A program made the position numbers and the translations under genes. 35,330 nucleotides of DNA from JAGMES01 sp023128035 (lineage in GTDB: Bacteria > Bacillota > Halanaerobiia > DY22613): the NCBI GenBank assembly GCA_030627905.1, contig DAOVRZ010000055.1, positions 1 to 35,330 of the forward strand, read 5' to 3'. The notes below the pieces were generated by a model. That model ran no database searches, was not told where the DNA came from, and worked only from the letters and a program-made list of their open reading frames with translations. Within the stretch, counting starts at the first letter, position 1. The number at the start of each line of letters is the position of its first letter. This document shows, one piece after another, positions 16,063 through 24,089 of the stretch.

Positions 16063-17739
16063 TTATTTTCCTGGTAACCATTCTAAAGTTCCATGAGTAC
16101 CGATATGTAAAATTACATCAGCTTTAAATCCATATTTTAGCCATTTATAAAATGCAATATATTGATGAGGGCAGACTAAATCTGTACTATAATAGCATTC
16201 CTCTGCCTTTTCCATAAAAGCGCGTTGTGGCTGTAATCCAATAAAAATATTACCATTCATAATCCCTGGTATAGGCATTTTATCATCATGAACCATAAAC
16301 TCACCAGGAGGATTACCCCAATCCTTGATCAATTATTTTTGCACTTTCTCGCTTAAGTTAGAAAACCACTCTCAATAAACTTTTCCGTCAATAATATCAA
16401 CACTTTTTTCTAACATCTTTTCTGGAGTCTGCCAGTTCATATCATTACTTACTCCATCAATGATCTTTTGAATAATCTCCTGTCCATCATTAAAATCATA
16501 GTCTATTCTGATCCCGTTCTCTTTGAGTGAATCTATGATATTATACACAGTCTCAGGAGTATCCAAACCATAAGCACAACCAATTGAATCATTTCTTGGA
16601 GGCATGTTATGAAAAATTATTGCTACCTTCTTTTTATCATTAGACAGATTTCTCAGACGGGCCCAATTTAGGGCAAGTCTACAAATTTTATCCACACGAT
16701 CTTCAATCGGTTTTTGGATATATCTCTGGCCAACCTCATCTTGCAAATATTCAGTGTAGGCAATCGGGATAGTAATAATCTGACCATCAAATTCAGGAAA
16801 ATAGATACAGAATACTAAAGACATAATATCTAATCCAATCACAGATTCTTCCCACTGTTCTAAAGTTAAGTACGTTGACATTGCCTGTAAGACAGGAACG
16901 CCCAAATCATCAAAAATACTCTCTTCCACTACCTTTGTTCCATCACCTAGATTGCTTAAAACACTCCGAGAAAAACCAACAGTATTAATCAATGCATCAA
17001 CAATAGGTTCACCATCTTTTATAAGATAATTATCAATTAACCAGCGTACACCCTTTCTTTCTAACTCCTCTTCTTTTGTAATACCAGTATAAAACGCAAT
17101 CGGAGTAGCTCCTAAGCTTCGTATCTTTTCAATTAATTCATTAATATGCTCTACGTTATTTCTTAAAAGATTATAAGCATGAAATAGGACACCGATAATT
17201 GGTTTATCTTGTTTTAAGACTTCTGCTATATATGCTTCATCATCTACAATTTCCTTATTTGAATCATACACCCCCTCCCATTTTGGAGCTTTGGGTTCTT
17301 GATATTCATAATCCAATCCTTTAAAAGTTGCAGCCATCCATAAAACCATATTATACATATTGTCATGGTCACCCATAGCATAATATCTATATATTGAATA
17401 ATAATCTTCCATACTCAGATTAGAATATTTTTTAAGTTCGTTGATCTCATCATCTATACCTGATTCAAGAAAAAATTTTTTGTCATCCTTAAAACTATCA
17501 AAAAACTCTTTAAACTTTTTAAACTTAGTAAATCCTCCATGACAACAGATGAAGATAAAATCACTTTCCCGGGCCAGCTTCAATGCTTTTGTAAATTGTT
17601 CGGGATTTTCATCCAACTCGTAGGTATTTAAAAAATCAAATTTAAATTCATGAGAAAAATCACGTTGTAATGATTGTTAGGCTTCTTTTAATGTATAAGA
17701 AGAGTCGTGCATGCCGAGTATAAATAGGATTTTATACAT
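16063..17739 (-). pseudogene. cobN: CobN-type chelatase large subunit, N-terminal part, multiple nonsense codons
   Basis: A single frame opens at the ATG 17739 (after GAGGTGAGG) and keeps CobN sequence to HIGTHGTLEWLPGK at 16066, but is broken by in-frame TAA at 17677-17679, TGA at 16372-16374 and TAA at 16333-16335; it ends at TAA 16063-16065 exactly where the family continues for hundreds more residues. Recognisable family pieces are IGVLFHAYNLLRNN, PVLQAMSTYLTLEQWEES, VAIIFHNMPPRNDSIGCAYGLDTPETVYNI split over two stretches, EWFSNLSEKVQK and IPGIMNGNIFIGLQPQR. Because the frame is unbroken apart from stops, these are recent point mutations. It is the last gene of the btu operon, under tandem cobalamin riboswitches. 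The C-terminal third exists separately at 10050-8971. Confidence 0.88.
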
Positions 17740-17773
17740 GTTCCTCACCTCAATTTTCAATGTTATAACATTA

Positions 17774-18991
17774 TTATGGGCATTTTTCTAGACTAAGTTT
17801 CTCTACAATATCTGAAATACTATCACAATAGATTAGTTTATCGGTAAATTGACTTAAGTGAGTACGATCAAATAGTCTTTTTGCTTCGTCTTTTAAGCGC
17901 ATACTATAGATCACTTTACCCGTTTTAATCGCTTCGATCAACAGAGATAGATTCTGTTCGTTGTTTTTGCCAATTGCAAAACCTGCATCTATGATAATAC
18001 CTGCTTTTTTGATAAATTTTAAAGCGTTGGCATAGGTTTCATTACTAATTTTTTCAAAGGGTTTTTCGCTGATTATATTAGCTCCAATTGATTGGGCTAC
18101 AAAGTAATCAACGTCGTTTTCGTGGATAATTCCGGTATCTATTCCGTAACCACGTTTTGTTAAAGCTCGATAGAGTCTGGTTCCACTTCCAGCTCCTCCA
18201 AATATAAAAACTGAATCCTTACATTGGTTATATAACTCAATTGTACCCAAAAAATCATTATATCTAGCAGTGTTTATATCATAAAGTTCTTTAATCGTAT
18301 TCTCTTTGATCACATCTTCTGGAAAACCATAATCTAATATTTTTCCATCCTTTACTAGTAAAACAGTATCACAACTTTTTAACGCGAGATCAATCTCATG
18401 TAAAGAAAGTACTACTGTAATCCCTTTTTCTTTACTCATCTTTTTTAAGATTGAAATCACTTTAATTTTATGTTTAACATTCAAATGAATAGTCGGTTCA
18501 TCTAAAATAATTAACTCAGGTTCCTGAACAATTGCCCGGGCAATCATTACCTTTTGTTTCTCTCCATCACTTAATTCACTAAAATAGCGGTGAGCCAGAT
18601 AATCAGCATGGACCATTCTGAGTGCATCCATGGTTACATCAATATCTGTTTGAGTCAGTTTCCCGAAAAATCCTGTATGTGGATATCTTCCCATCGCTGC
18701 AATATCAAAAACTGTCATTAAACCAGGTGTAGGACGTTCTGTTAATACAACAGCCAGCATCTTCGCTAGTTTTTGTTGATTTATTGACGAAAGGTCTTCA
18801 TTATTTATAAAGACTGTTCCCTTAACTGAAGAAAGAAGTCCTGCAAGAGTTCTGAGGATTGTTGTTTTTCCTGACCCATTTGGTCCCAGAAGACAAACAA
18901 TTTGACCTTTTAAAGCATCTATTGCTACCTGATCTACAACGACTTTATCCCCATAACCTACTGCTAAAGATTCGGTTCTGATGATACTCAA
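17774..18991 (-). CDS. btuD: Corrinoid ABC transporter ATPase with extra C-terminal domain
   Basis: Residues 1-250 form a FecE/BtuD-type ATPase: Walker A GPNGSGKTT, signature LSDGEKQKVMIARA, Walker B LIILDEPTIHL, switch His LSLHEIDL. Residues about 255-405 add a second domain beginning VFIFGGAGSGTRLYRAL, with a Gly-rich loop and alternating strands (GYGIDTGIIHENDVDY, GIIIDAGFAIGKNNEQNL) that looks like a nucleotide-binding Rossmann-type fold. The same tail occurs in some cobalamin ATPases of anaerobes and archaea; its job is not known. Start is TTG 18991 behind AGGAGG, overlapping the permease stop by 4 bp. Membership in a riboswitch operon supports corrinoid transport. Confidence 0.9.
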   Translation of the reverse strand: MSIIRTESLAVGYGDKVVVDQVAIDALKGQIVCLLGPNGSGKTTILRTLAGLLSSVKGTVFINNEDLSSINQQKLAKMLAVVLTERPTPGLMTVFDIAAMGRYPHTGFFGKLTQTDIDVTMDALRMVHADYLAHRYFSELSDGEKQKVMIARAIVQEPELIILDEPTIHLNVKHKIKVISILKKMSKEKGITVVLSLHEIDLALKSCDTVLLVKDGKILDYGFPEDVIKENTIKELYDINTARYNDFLGTIELYNQCKDSVFIFGGAGSGTRLYRALTKRGYGIDTGIIHENDVDYFVAQSIGANIISEKPFEKISNETYANALKFIKKAGIIIDAGFAIGKNNEQNLSLLIEAIKTGKVIYSMRLKDEAKRLFDRTHLSQFTDKLIYCDSISDIVEKLSLEKCP

Positions 18992-20028
18992 AGTGCATTC
19001 CTCCTTCTAAGCAATAGAAATATTACGACTGGTGCTCCCAAAAATGAAGTAACTGCACTGATTGGTACTTCTACTGGGGCAAATATAGTTCTGGCAATCA
19101 GATCACATAAACCTGTAATCGTGCCACCTAAAAGAATCGTTCCCGGGATTAAAATTTTGTTATCAGAAGTACCAAAACATAATCTAGAGATATGTGGGAC
19201 TGAGAGGCCAATGAAAGAGACTGGCCCGGCGAATGCTGTAACAAGCCCTGCTAAAAGACTTGAAATCAAAACGATTAAAAATCTGATTCTTTTAATCTTA
19301 ACACCCATGCTTGCTGCATATTTCTCTCCCATGAGTAGTGCATTCAAAGGTTTCGAGATTAATAAGGTAATAAATAAACCCGGAAGTCCAACCAAAGTTA
19401 AAATCGTCACCTGCTTCCAGGTAAAACCTGAGAAACTCCCCATAGTCCACATTATAAAACCTTTTACCTCTTCCTTTTCTGCAAAAGCCATCAAAAAACT
19501 GGTTACAGAACCGCATAAATAACCTGCCATAAGACCAATCACCAATAATGTTACTACATTTTTTACTTTAGAAGAGATCAATAGAACAATAGTCATCACA
19601 AGAATTGACCCTATAAAAGCTGCGAGAAATAACAAAAAAGGTGTCGCTATATTCAAACCAAAAGTAACCCCTGCCAATAAAATCAGGGCAACTAACAATG
19701 TCGCACCTGACGAGATTCCCAAAACATAGGGACCTACCAAAGGATTTCTAAAGAAAATCTGTAGCAACAGACCAGCAGATGCCAAAGAAGCTCCTCCAAT
19801 AATTGCAGCCAATGTACGGGGAAGTCTTATTCGTCCAATGATCGCCTTATAGATTGGTTGATCTGATTGTTGGTGTAAGATCATCCTTTTTATCTCTGTG
19901 AAGACCTGCGAAATTGGTATTTTGACTGATCCCATTCCAATGTTTAATAAAAAAGCAAATATCAATAAGGCCAATAATATAAGCAAAACTGTTGCATATC
20001 GTGTTGTCTTTTTATTAATAAAATCCAT
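18988..20028 (-). CDS. btuC: Corrinoid ABC transporter permease (FecCD family)
   Basis: A 346-residue inner-membrane permease with about ten hydrophobic segments. FecCD hallmarks are visible: RLPRTLAAIIGGASLASAGLLLQ near residue 65, NPLVGPYVLGISSGA, the coupling region SMGVKIKRIRF, and GLSVPHISRLCFG near the C-terminus. Works as a dimer with the downstream ATPase to import the substrate delivered by the binding protein. Start ATG 20028 follows GAGGTG. A hairpin with a T-run lies between btuF and this gene, so it is probably made in smaller amounts than the binding protein. Confidence 0.9.
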   Translation of the reverse strand: MDFINKKTTRYATVLLILLALLIFAFLLNIGMGSVKIPISQVFTEIKRMILHQQSDQPIYKAIIGRIRLPRTLAAIIGGASLASAGLLLQIFFRNPLVGPYVLGISSGATLLVALILLAGVTFGLNIATPFLLFLAAFIGSILVMTIVLLISSKVKNVVTLLVIGLMAGYLCGSVTSFLMAFAEKEEVKGFIMWTMGSFSGFTWKQVTILTLVGLPGLFITLLISKPLNALLMGEKYAASMGVKIKRIRFLIVLISSLLAGLVTAFAGPVSFIGLSVPHISRLCFGTSDNKILIPGTILLGGTITGLCDLIARTIFAPVEVPISAVTSFLGAPVVIFLLLRRRNAL

Positions 20029-20062
20029 AGTTTACACCTCATATAAAGAAGTAAATTTTTAC

Positions 20063-20102
20063 TTAAAAACTGGACGTAATAGCAGATACCATTACGTCCA
20101 GT
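20063..20102 (-). terminator. Internal terminator/attenuator between btuF and btuC
   Basis: Minus strand ACTGGACGTAAT pairs perfectly over 12 bp with ATTACGTCCAGT, followed by TTTTTAAG. Located 20 bases after the btuF stop; partial termination would favour btuF over btuCD. Confidence 0.8.
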
Positions 20103-20121
20103 TGTTCAGACCAAATAATTC

Positions 20122-21213
20122 TTACTTAGGAAGTTGTGTTAAATGATCATTTACATTTCCTTTTAAAAGTTCTGGATAGAAAATAGAAGCAAGATCAATG
20201 ATTTGCTTATGTGTTCTATCTAAACTTTGATACCAGTTAGCATTATATCTCCATACATTACCTTCTTTGATAGATTTGAGATCAGCAAGTATTGGAGCCT
20301 GTTGTACAATGTCATCTGTAGAAGAAACATACCAGCTAGAATAGATGAAAATATCTGCATCAATTGCTTTGGCATAAAGTTCTTCTAAAGTAATTTCTGC
20401 ACTGCCTGATTCATTTACGCCCAAATCATTGAAAACATAATCTCCACCTGCAAGAGCAATCATTTCAGCTACATAAGAACCTGCTCTTGGAACATAAACC
20501 TTACCATTATAAATTGAACCCCATACAACTTTAGGTTGCTCTACACCTGCAAGTTTTTCTTTTAATAATTCGATCTCTTGTAATGCATTTTCAAAATATT
20601 CTACAGCTACATCATCCTTATTGTAGAATGCACCCATAAACTTAATCCATTCCATTCTACCAAAAGCTCTAGCTTCCATGTACTCATTGTCTACAAGATA
20701 AGGCATTTTTAATTCTTTAAATTTTTCAATCAATGCTGTCTGTGGATAAGATCCCGTATAGACAATAGCATAGTCAGGATTAAGCTCCTGAATTTTCTCA
20801 AAATCTGGGGACCAACCTTCTCCAACAAAAGTTACGGTTTCATTTTGAAATCCTTCTTTGATCTCATCAATATACCATGCATTTAAAGGAGAAGTAACAG
20901 CGATAACACTATCTAATACACCAAGAGGTCTTAATAAACATGCTTGAGTTATAGATCCCAATAAAACATTTTTAATTGGTGTATAAACCACTGGTAAACC
21001 TTCATAACCTTCTGGTACATCCTGTCCTCTAGGAACCAATAACCATTTCATACCATCACCATCAGTAACTATCTTATTTCCATTTTCCAGATACTCAATA
21101 TTGAAAGCATCTGTGTAGTCCAATTTAAGAGTACCACCAGCTAAAACAACACCAGAAACAAGTAGAAAACTGACAATCAACGTTAAAATTAAGCCAAACC
21201 TTCTTTTGAACAT
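20122..21213 (-). CDS. btuF: Corrinoid ABC transporter substrate-binding protein
   Basis: A 363-residue exported binding protein with an uncleaved-looking start MFKRRFGLILTLIVSFLL and a signal peptidase I site near VVLAGG (residue 26); no lipobox Cys, so it is probably free in the periplasm, consistent with a diderm cell. The body has the PeripBP_2 fold: LGVLDSVIAVTSPL, FEKIQELNPDYAIVYTG, VVWGSIYNGKVYVPRAGSY split over a strand and loop, and AEMIALAGGDYVF. An insertion precedes the first conserved strand (about residues 30-95). It is the first gene after two riboswitches in series. Start ATG 21213 follows GGAGGGG. Confidence 0.88.
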   Translation of the reverse strand: MFKRRFGLILTLIVSFLLVSGVVLAGGTLKLDYTDAFNIEYLENGNKIVTDGDGMKWLLVPRGQDVPEGYEGLPVVYTPIKNVLLGSITQACLLRPLGVLDSVIAVTSPLNAWYIDEIKEGFQNETVTFVGEGWSPDFEKIQELNPDYAIVYTGSYPQTALIEKFKELKMPYLVDNEYMEARAFGRMEWIKFMGAFYNKDDVAVEYFENALQEIELLKEKLAGVEQPKVVWGSIYNGKVYVPRAGSYVAEMIALAGGDYVFNDLGVNESGSAEITLEELYAKAIDADIFIYSSWYVSSTDDIVQQAPILADLKSIKEGNVWRYNANWYQSLDRTHKQIIDLASIFYPELLKGNVNDHLTQLPK

Positions 21214-21257
21214 TTAAATCCCCTCCATTTTAAAATATTCGCACACTTTCTAATTTA

Positions 21258-21283
21258 ATAAAAAAAGACCCCTTTCGGAGTCA
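21258..21283 (-). terminator. Terminator of the second (btuF-proximal) riboswitch
   Basis: Minus strand GACTCC-GAAA-GGGGTC followed by TTTTTTTATT, between the proximal aptamer and btuF. Confidence 0.85.
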
Positions 21284-21396
21284 TTTTTATCATACTATGC
21301 AAGTCAAATATATTTAACGTATTTACATAAAAATATATAAAATCAATATTTGACAAGTGCATAAACTTCCCTCCGAAATAATACACATCAAAGTTA

Positions 21397-21588
21397 CAGG
21401 CAGGTTTCCTGGCTCACATCTCATCCTACTCCCGTGCGCATACGTAATGCGCAAACCTTCCCAGTTTCCCAGTGGTTAAATCTGCATAACAGATTTTTAT
21501 GGTTTCGTTGATGTTCACAGTAGCGGGGGCTGCATCGGCTTTTACCGAACTTCCCTTTTAACCTCACGCTTGCACGCAAGGCACCTAT
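21397..21588 (-). promoter_or_regulatory. Cobalamin riboswitch, proximal copy of btuF tandem
   Basis: Minus strand has AGGTGCC, TTAAAAGGGAAGTTCGG, GCAGCCCCCGCTACTGTGA, CCACTGGGAAACTGGGAAGG and the 3' box AGCCAGGAAACCTGCCTG. Its own terminator lies at 21283-21258. Confidence 0.94.
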
Positions 21589-21613
21589 ATCTTATCTATT
21601 CAGTTTTTAAAAC

Positions 21614-21638
21614 TAAAAAAACCCCGTTTTTTCGGAGT
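21614..21638 (-). terminator. Terminator of the first (distal) riboswitch
   Basis: Minus strand ACTCCG-AAAAAA-CGGGGT followed by TTTTTTT, lying between the two aptamers, so RNA polymerase must pass two separate decisions to reach btuF. Confidence 0.85.
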
Positions 21639-21767
21639 CCTGTTTACTTATCATATTGTCAAAATTCCAAATATACCTATGTAATCTAGTATTCACTAGA
21701 GCATATTCAAGATGACATCTGACAAGTGTAAGTATTCCCCTCCGAAATGAATACACTTAAAACAATA

Positions 21768-21984
21768 CAGGCAGGTTTCCTGGCTCATATCTCATCCTAC
21801 TCCCGTACGCATTCACATAATGCGCAAGCCTTCCCAGTTTCCCAGTGGCTTAATCTACTATAGCAGCTTAATCTGCTTCACAGATTTTTAGGGTTTCGTC
21901 AATATTTACAGTAGCAGGGGCTGCATCGGCCTTGCACCGAACTTCCCTTTTAACCTCACGCTTGCGCGAAAAAAGGCACCTGTA
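21768..21984 (-). promoter_or_regulatory. Cobalamin riboswitch, distal copy of btuF tandem
   Basis: Same ordered motifs as the proximal copy, with CAGCCCCTGCTACTGTAA and the 3' box AGCCAGGAAACCTGCCTG. The two units, including following sequence CCTCCGAAAT and terminators, look like a duplication of about 370 bp. It has a larger peripheral hairpin (extra repeat of ATCTGC/GCAGAT). Confidence 0.94.
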
Positions 21985-22016
21985 GTTTTCGTTATTATTT
22001 AGTTTTTAACACTCTC

Positions 22017-22045
22017 ATTATATATAAAGAACTTAATAGTGTCAA
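22017..22045 (-). promoter_or_regulatory. Promoter of the btuF tandem-riboswitch leader
   Basis: TTGACA (22045-22040), 17-base spacer, TATAAT (22022-22017): a perfect consensus. Confidence 0.88.
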
Positions 22046-22125
22046 GCTACTTTTAAAAGAATACGGAACTATTTACTTTAATATGACTAATTCTTTATAC
22101 ACTAAAGTTTCACTAGCACTTTATT

Positions 22126-22153
22126 TAACGACATTTCAGAAGGGGGAAGTCGC
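22126..22153. repeat. End of the palindromic repeat (copy 2, partial)
   Basis: TTAACGACATTTCAGAAGGG and the following GGAAGTC match the right end of the element at 3584-3673 (read on its minus strand). After GAAGTC the sequence differs, and no inverted partner end is found nearby, so it is either truncated or a variant with another core. Confidence 0.55.
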
Positions 22154-22213
22154 CCACCTCGCCAGAACATTTATATATTTTAACTTTTACAAATTATTAA
22201 AATCCTGCTTAAA

Positions 22214-22240
22214 TAAAAAATACCACCCCCGAAGGGTGGC
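22214..22240 (-). terminator. Terminator after the Cys-rich peptide gene
   Basis: Minus strand GCCACCC-TTCG-GGGGTGGT with a stable UUCG-type loop, followed by ATTTTTTATTT; 13 bases after the peptide stop codon. Confidence 0.88.
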
Positions 22241-22253
22241 TTTCTGCATTCAA

Positions 22254-22355
22254 TTATGGACAATGTACTGGAACTTGATCTGGTGGAATACATCCTGAAT
22301 AACCGCAATGTGGCCCGCCGTACTTAGGGCAAGTCTTAGGAAATGGTATTATCAT
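22254..22355 (-). CDS. Unrecognised 33-residue Cys/Pro-rich peptide
   Basis: A short gene with every expression signal: AAGGAGGTG nine bases before the ATG at 22355, 33 codons, TAA at 22254-22256, and a strong terminator right behind. The peptide starts MIIPFPKTCPKYGG and has four Cys (9, 17, 22, 32), two His (16 and 31, each next to a Cys), seven Pro and five Gly. The centre reads GGPHCGYSGCIPPDQ. No signal peptide or helix is evident; the HC...C...HC arrangement suggests a metal or cofactor site, which is inference. It lies 104 bp after the YitT-family gene, probably on its cobalamin-riboswitch transcript unless the AT-rich gap holds its own promoter. I recognise no family. Confidence 0.7.
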   Translation of the reverse strand: MIIPFPKTCPKYGGPHCGYSGCIPPDQVPVHCP

Positions 22356-22459
22356 TCAAAACACCTCCTTTTTATTTTTTCTACTTCCTTACTTTTATGT
22401 ATACTACACGCATTTTAAAATATTCTACTTATTTGATAAGATTTTATCTGTAACAAACT

Positions 22460-23329
22460 TCACACATGCATTGCTTCATTTATTTTATCAAAACTAAACT
22501 CTTTAAACCCTTCTCCCAAAACATCATGAACATCAGTTAAAAATACAAAAGAATCTGGATCAATCTGATAAATGATATTTTTGAGCCGAGTAACTTCTGC
22601 TCTACTGATAATAACCATCATAATCTTCTTCTCATTGCCTGTATAACCACCTTTTCCATCAAGAGTTGTCACACCTCGCCCCATTTTTTCTAAAATCTCA
22701 TCTAATATTTCTTCAGACTTGTCTGAAATAATAAAAGCTGCTTTTGAAAAGTTAAAACCTTGTTGGACAAGATCAATTACTTTAGAAGCAATAAAAATTG
22801 ATATAGTTGCATATAAAGCCAGTTCAGCATTAAAGACAATCCCTGCAAGAACGACAACAAAAACATCCACTAAAAAAAGTCCTTGCCCAATACTAAAAGT
22901 GGGGAAATAATAACTAACTAAAGCCGCTACTAAATCGGTACCTCCAGTGGTTCCTCTTGAGCGAAAAACCAGCCCCATGCCAAAACCAGTTGTGGCACCT
23001 CCATAAATACTAGCCAAAAGAGGATTATAAGTGAGAACAGGCAAACAGGTAGTCAATAAATCTGTACTAAGTGATAAAACTAAAATCGCCCATAATGTCC
23101 GTGCTCCCACCTGTCGACCTAAAGTTTTGACCGCAGCTAAAAACAGTGGGATATTAATAAATAACATCATTATGCCAACTGGAATTCCGAAAACATGATA
23201 TGTAACTGTAGCCAGACCACTGGCACCACCAGAAGCAATCTTATTTGGGACAAGAAAAATAACCAATCCAATTGCAGTTATTATACATCCTACAGCGATA
23301 CCAACATAATCCCAAAAAACTTTTTTCAT
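22460..23329 (-). CDS. YitT-family membrane protein (DUF161/DUF2179)
   Basis: A 289-residue protein with five or six hydrophobic segments in the first 190 residues and a C-terminal soluble DUF2179 domain (about 200-285). Hallmarks are the N-terminal VPNKIASGGASGLATV, the repeat GLVFRSRGTTGGTDLVA, and in the tail GRGVTTLDGKGGYTG and KKIMMVIISRAEVTRLKNII. The family is common in Bacillota and its transport role is not established. The oddity is its control: two cobalamin-riboswitch aptamers precede it, which points to a link with corrinoid or cobalt supply. Start ATG 23329 follows TAGGTGATTTGA. Confidence 0.9.
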   Translation of the reverse strand: MKKVFWDYVGIAVGCIITAIGLVIFLVPNKIASGGASGLATVTYHVFGIPVGIMMLFINIPLFLAAVKTLGRQVGARTLWAILVLSLSTDLLTTCLPVLTYNPLLASIYGGATTGFGMGLVFRSRGTTGGTDLVAALVSYYFPTFSIGQGLFLVDVFVVVLAGIVFNAELALYATISIFIASKVIDLVQQGFNFSKAAFIISDKSEEILDEILEKMGRGVTTLDGKGGYTGNEKKIMMVIISRAEVTRLKNIIYQIDPDSFVFLTDVHDVLGEGFKEFSFDKINEAMHV

Positions 23330-23360
23330 TCAAATCACCTAACCTTTCTTTTTTTAAGCC

Positions 23361-23393
23361 AAAAAAATAAACCCTACCTTAATAGTAGGGTTT
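23361..23393 (-). terminator. Terminator of the YitT-proximal riboswitch
   Basis: Minus strand AAACCCTAC-TATTAAG-GTAGGGTTT then ATTTTTTT, 32 bases before the YitT start. Confidence 0.9.
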
Positions 23394-23483
23394 AAATTCT
23401 GACAACTAGAAACATACCAAAGTAAGATAGAAAACTTACCATGTCAAATTTTCCCCTCCCCACCGAAGGTATTATTTTTCATA

Positions 23484-23670
23484 AATAGGCTAGTCTCCTG
23501 ACTTGTGCTTTATCTTACTCCTGTTCCCTTCCTAGGCGGTCGGCCCAGTGGGCTAACGCTTTGCGTTTTATAGCTAAACGTTGATCAGTTTCATCCACAC
23601 TCACAGTAGCGGGGGCTGTAGTGGACTTTCACCACTTTCCTAAATTAAGTTCCTTAAGAACACCTATATA
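23484..23670 (-). promoter_or_regulatory. Cobalamin riboswitch, proximal to YitT, diverged 3' box
   Basis: Minus strand has ATAGGTGTTC, AGTGGTGAAAGTCCACTACA, CCCCCGCTACTGTGA, AGCCCACTGGGCCGA and GGAAGGGAACAGGAG. The 3' box reads GTCAGGAGACTAGCCTAT, where the other copies have GACCTGCC. The core is intact, so it is a real aptamer that may have altered pairing or affinity. Confidence 0.88.
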
Positions 23671-23707
23671 TGCTTATTATTTTACTATTCAACAAATACC
23701 TTTATAT

Positions 23708-23775
23708 AGAAATAATACCCTCTTTCCATGGAAAGAGGGCATTATAAAGAAAACCCAAACAAAAGGCTTGGGGTT
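23708..23775 (-). terminator. Expression platform of the distal YitT riboswitch: two hairpins
   Basis: First on the transcript is AACCCCAA (23775-23768) pairing with TTGGGTT, followed by TTCTTT. Next is AATGCCCTCTTTCC/GGAAAGAGGGTATT (23743-23714), a 14-bp stem with only a weak T-run (ATTATTTC). The second is a relative of the hairpin at 10119-10087. It is unclear which of them terminates. Confidence 0.65.
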
Positions 23776-23824
23776 ATCTCATACTAACCAATCCTTCCCA
23801 CCGAAAGATGTTCGTGCACATTCA

Positions 23825-23981
23825 ATAGGCAGGTCTCCTGACTCGTGTTTCACCTGCATCTGATTCACCTTCCCAGTTTCCCAGTGGCATATTTAATCAG
23901 TGCATCCACACTTACAGTAGCGGGGGCTGTAACGGATTTTCACCGTTTTCCCTATTAATCTGACTTTTCAGAACCTATTAG
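23825..23981 (-). promoter_or_regulatory. Cobalamin riboswitch, distal copy of the YitT tandem
   Basis: Minus strand shows AATAGGTTCTGAAAAG, AGGGAAAACGGTGAAAATCC, CCCCCGCTACTGTAA, GCCACTGGGAAACTGGGAAGG and AGTCAGGAGACCTGCCTA. Nearly a copy of the riboswitch at 10365-10204, including promoter. Confidence 0.94.
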
Positions 23982-24000
23982 AACTATTCAATTCACTAGA

Positions 24001-24029
24001 ATTATACCATGTATTATGTTTGTAATCAA
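24001..24029 (-). promoter_or_regulatory. Promoter of the YitT tandem-riboswitch leader
   Basis: TTGATT (24029-24024), 17-base spacer ending ATACATGG, TATAAT (24006-24001), with the same downstream bases as the promoter at 10411-10383. Confidence 0.85.
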
Positions 24030-24089
24030 GGCTAATTATCATTTTTAAATAAAATTATTTTTTCTAGTTTTTTTACCAACTTAATTCCA

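Noticed and set aside
22083..22298. Plus-strand 71-codon open frame
   Set aside because: It overlaps the palindromic repeat and runs antisense to the terminator and Cys-rich peptide; no protein family recognised.
23614..23863. Plus-strand 80-codon open frame near the YitT leader
   Set aside because: It is antisense to two riboswitches and lacks a ribosome binding site.
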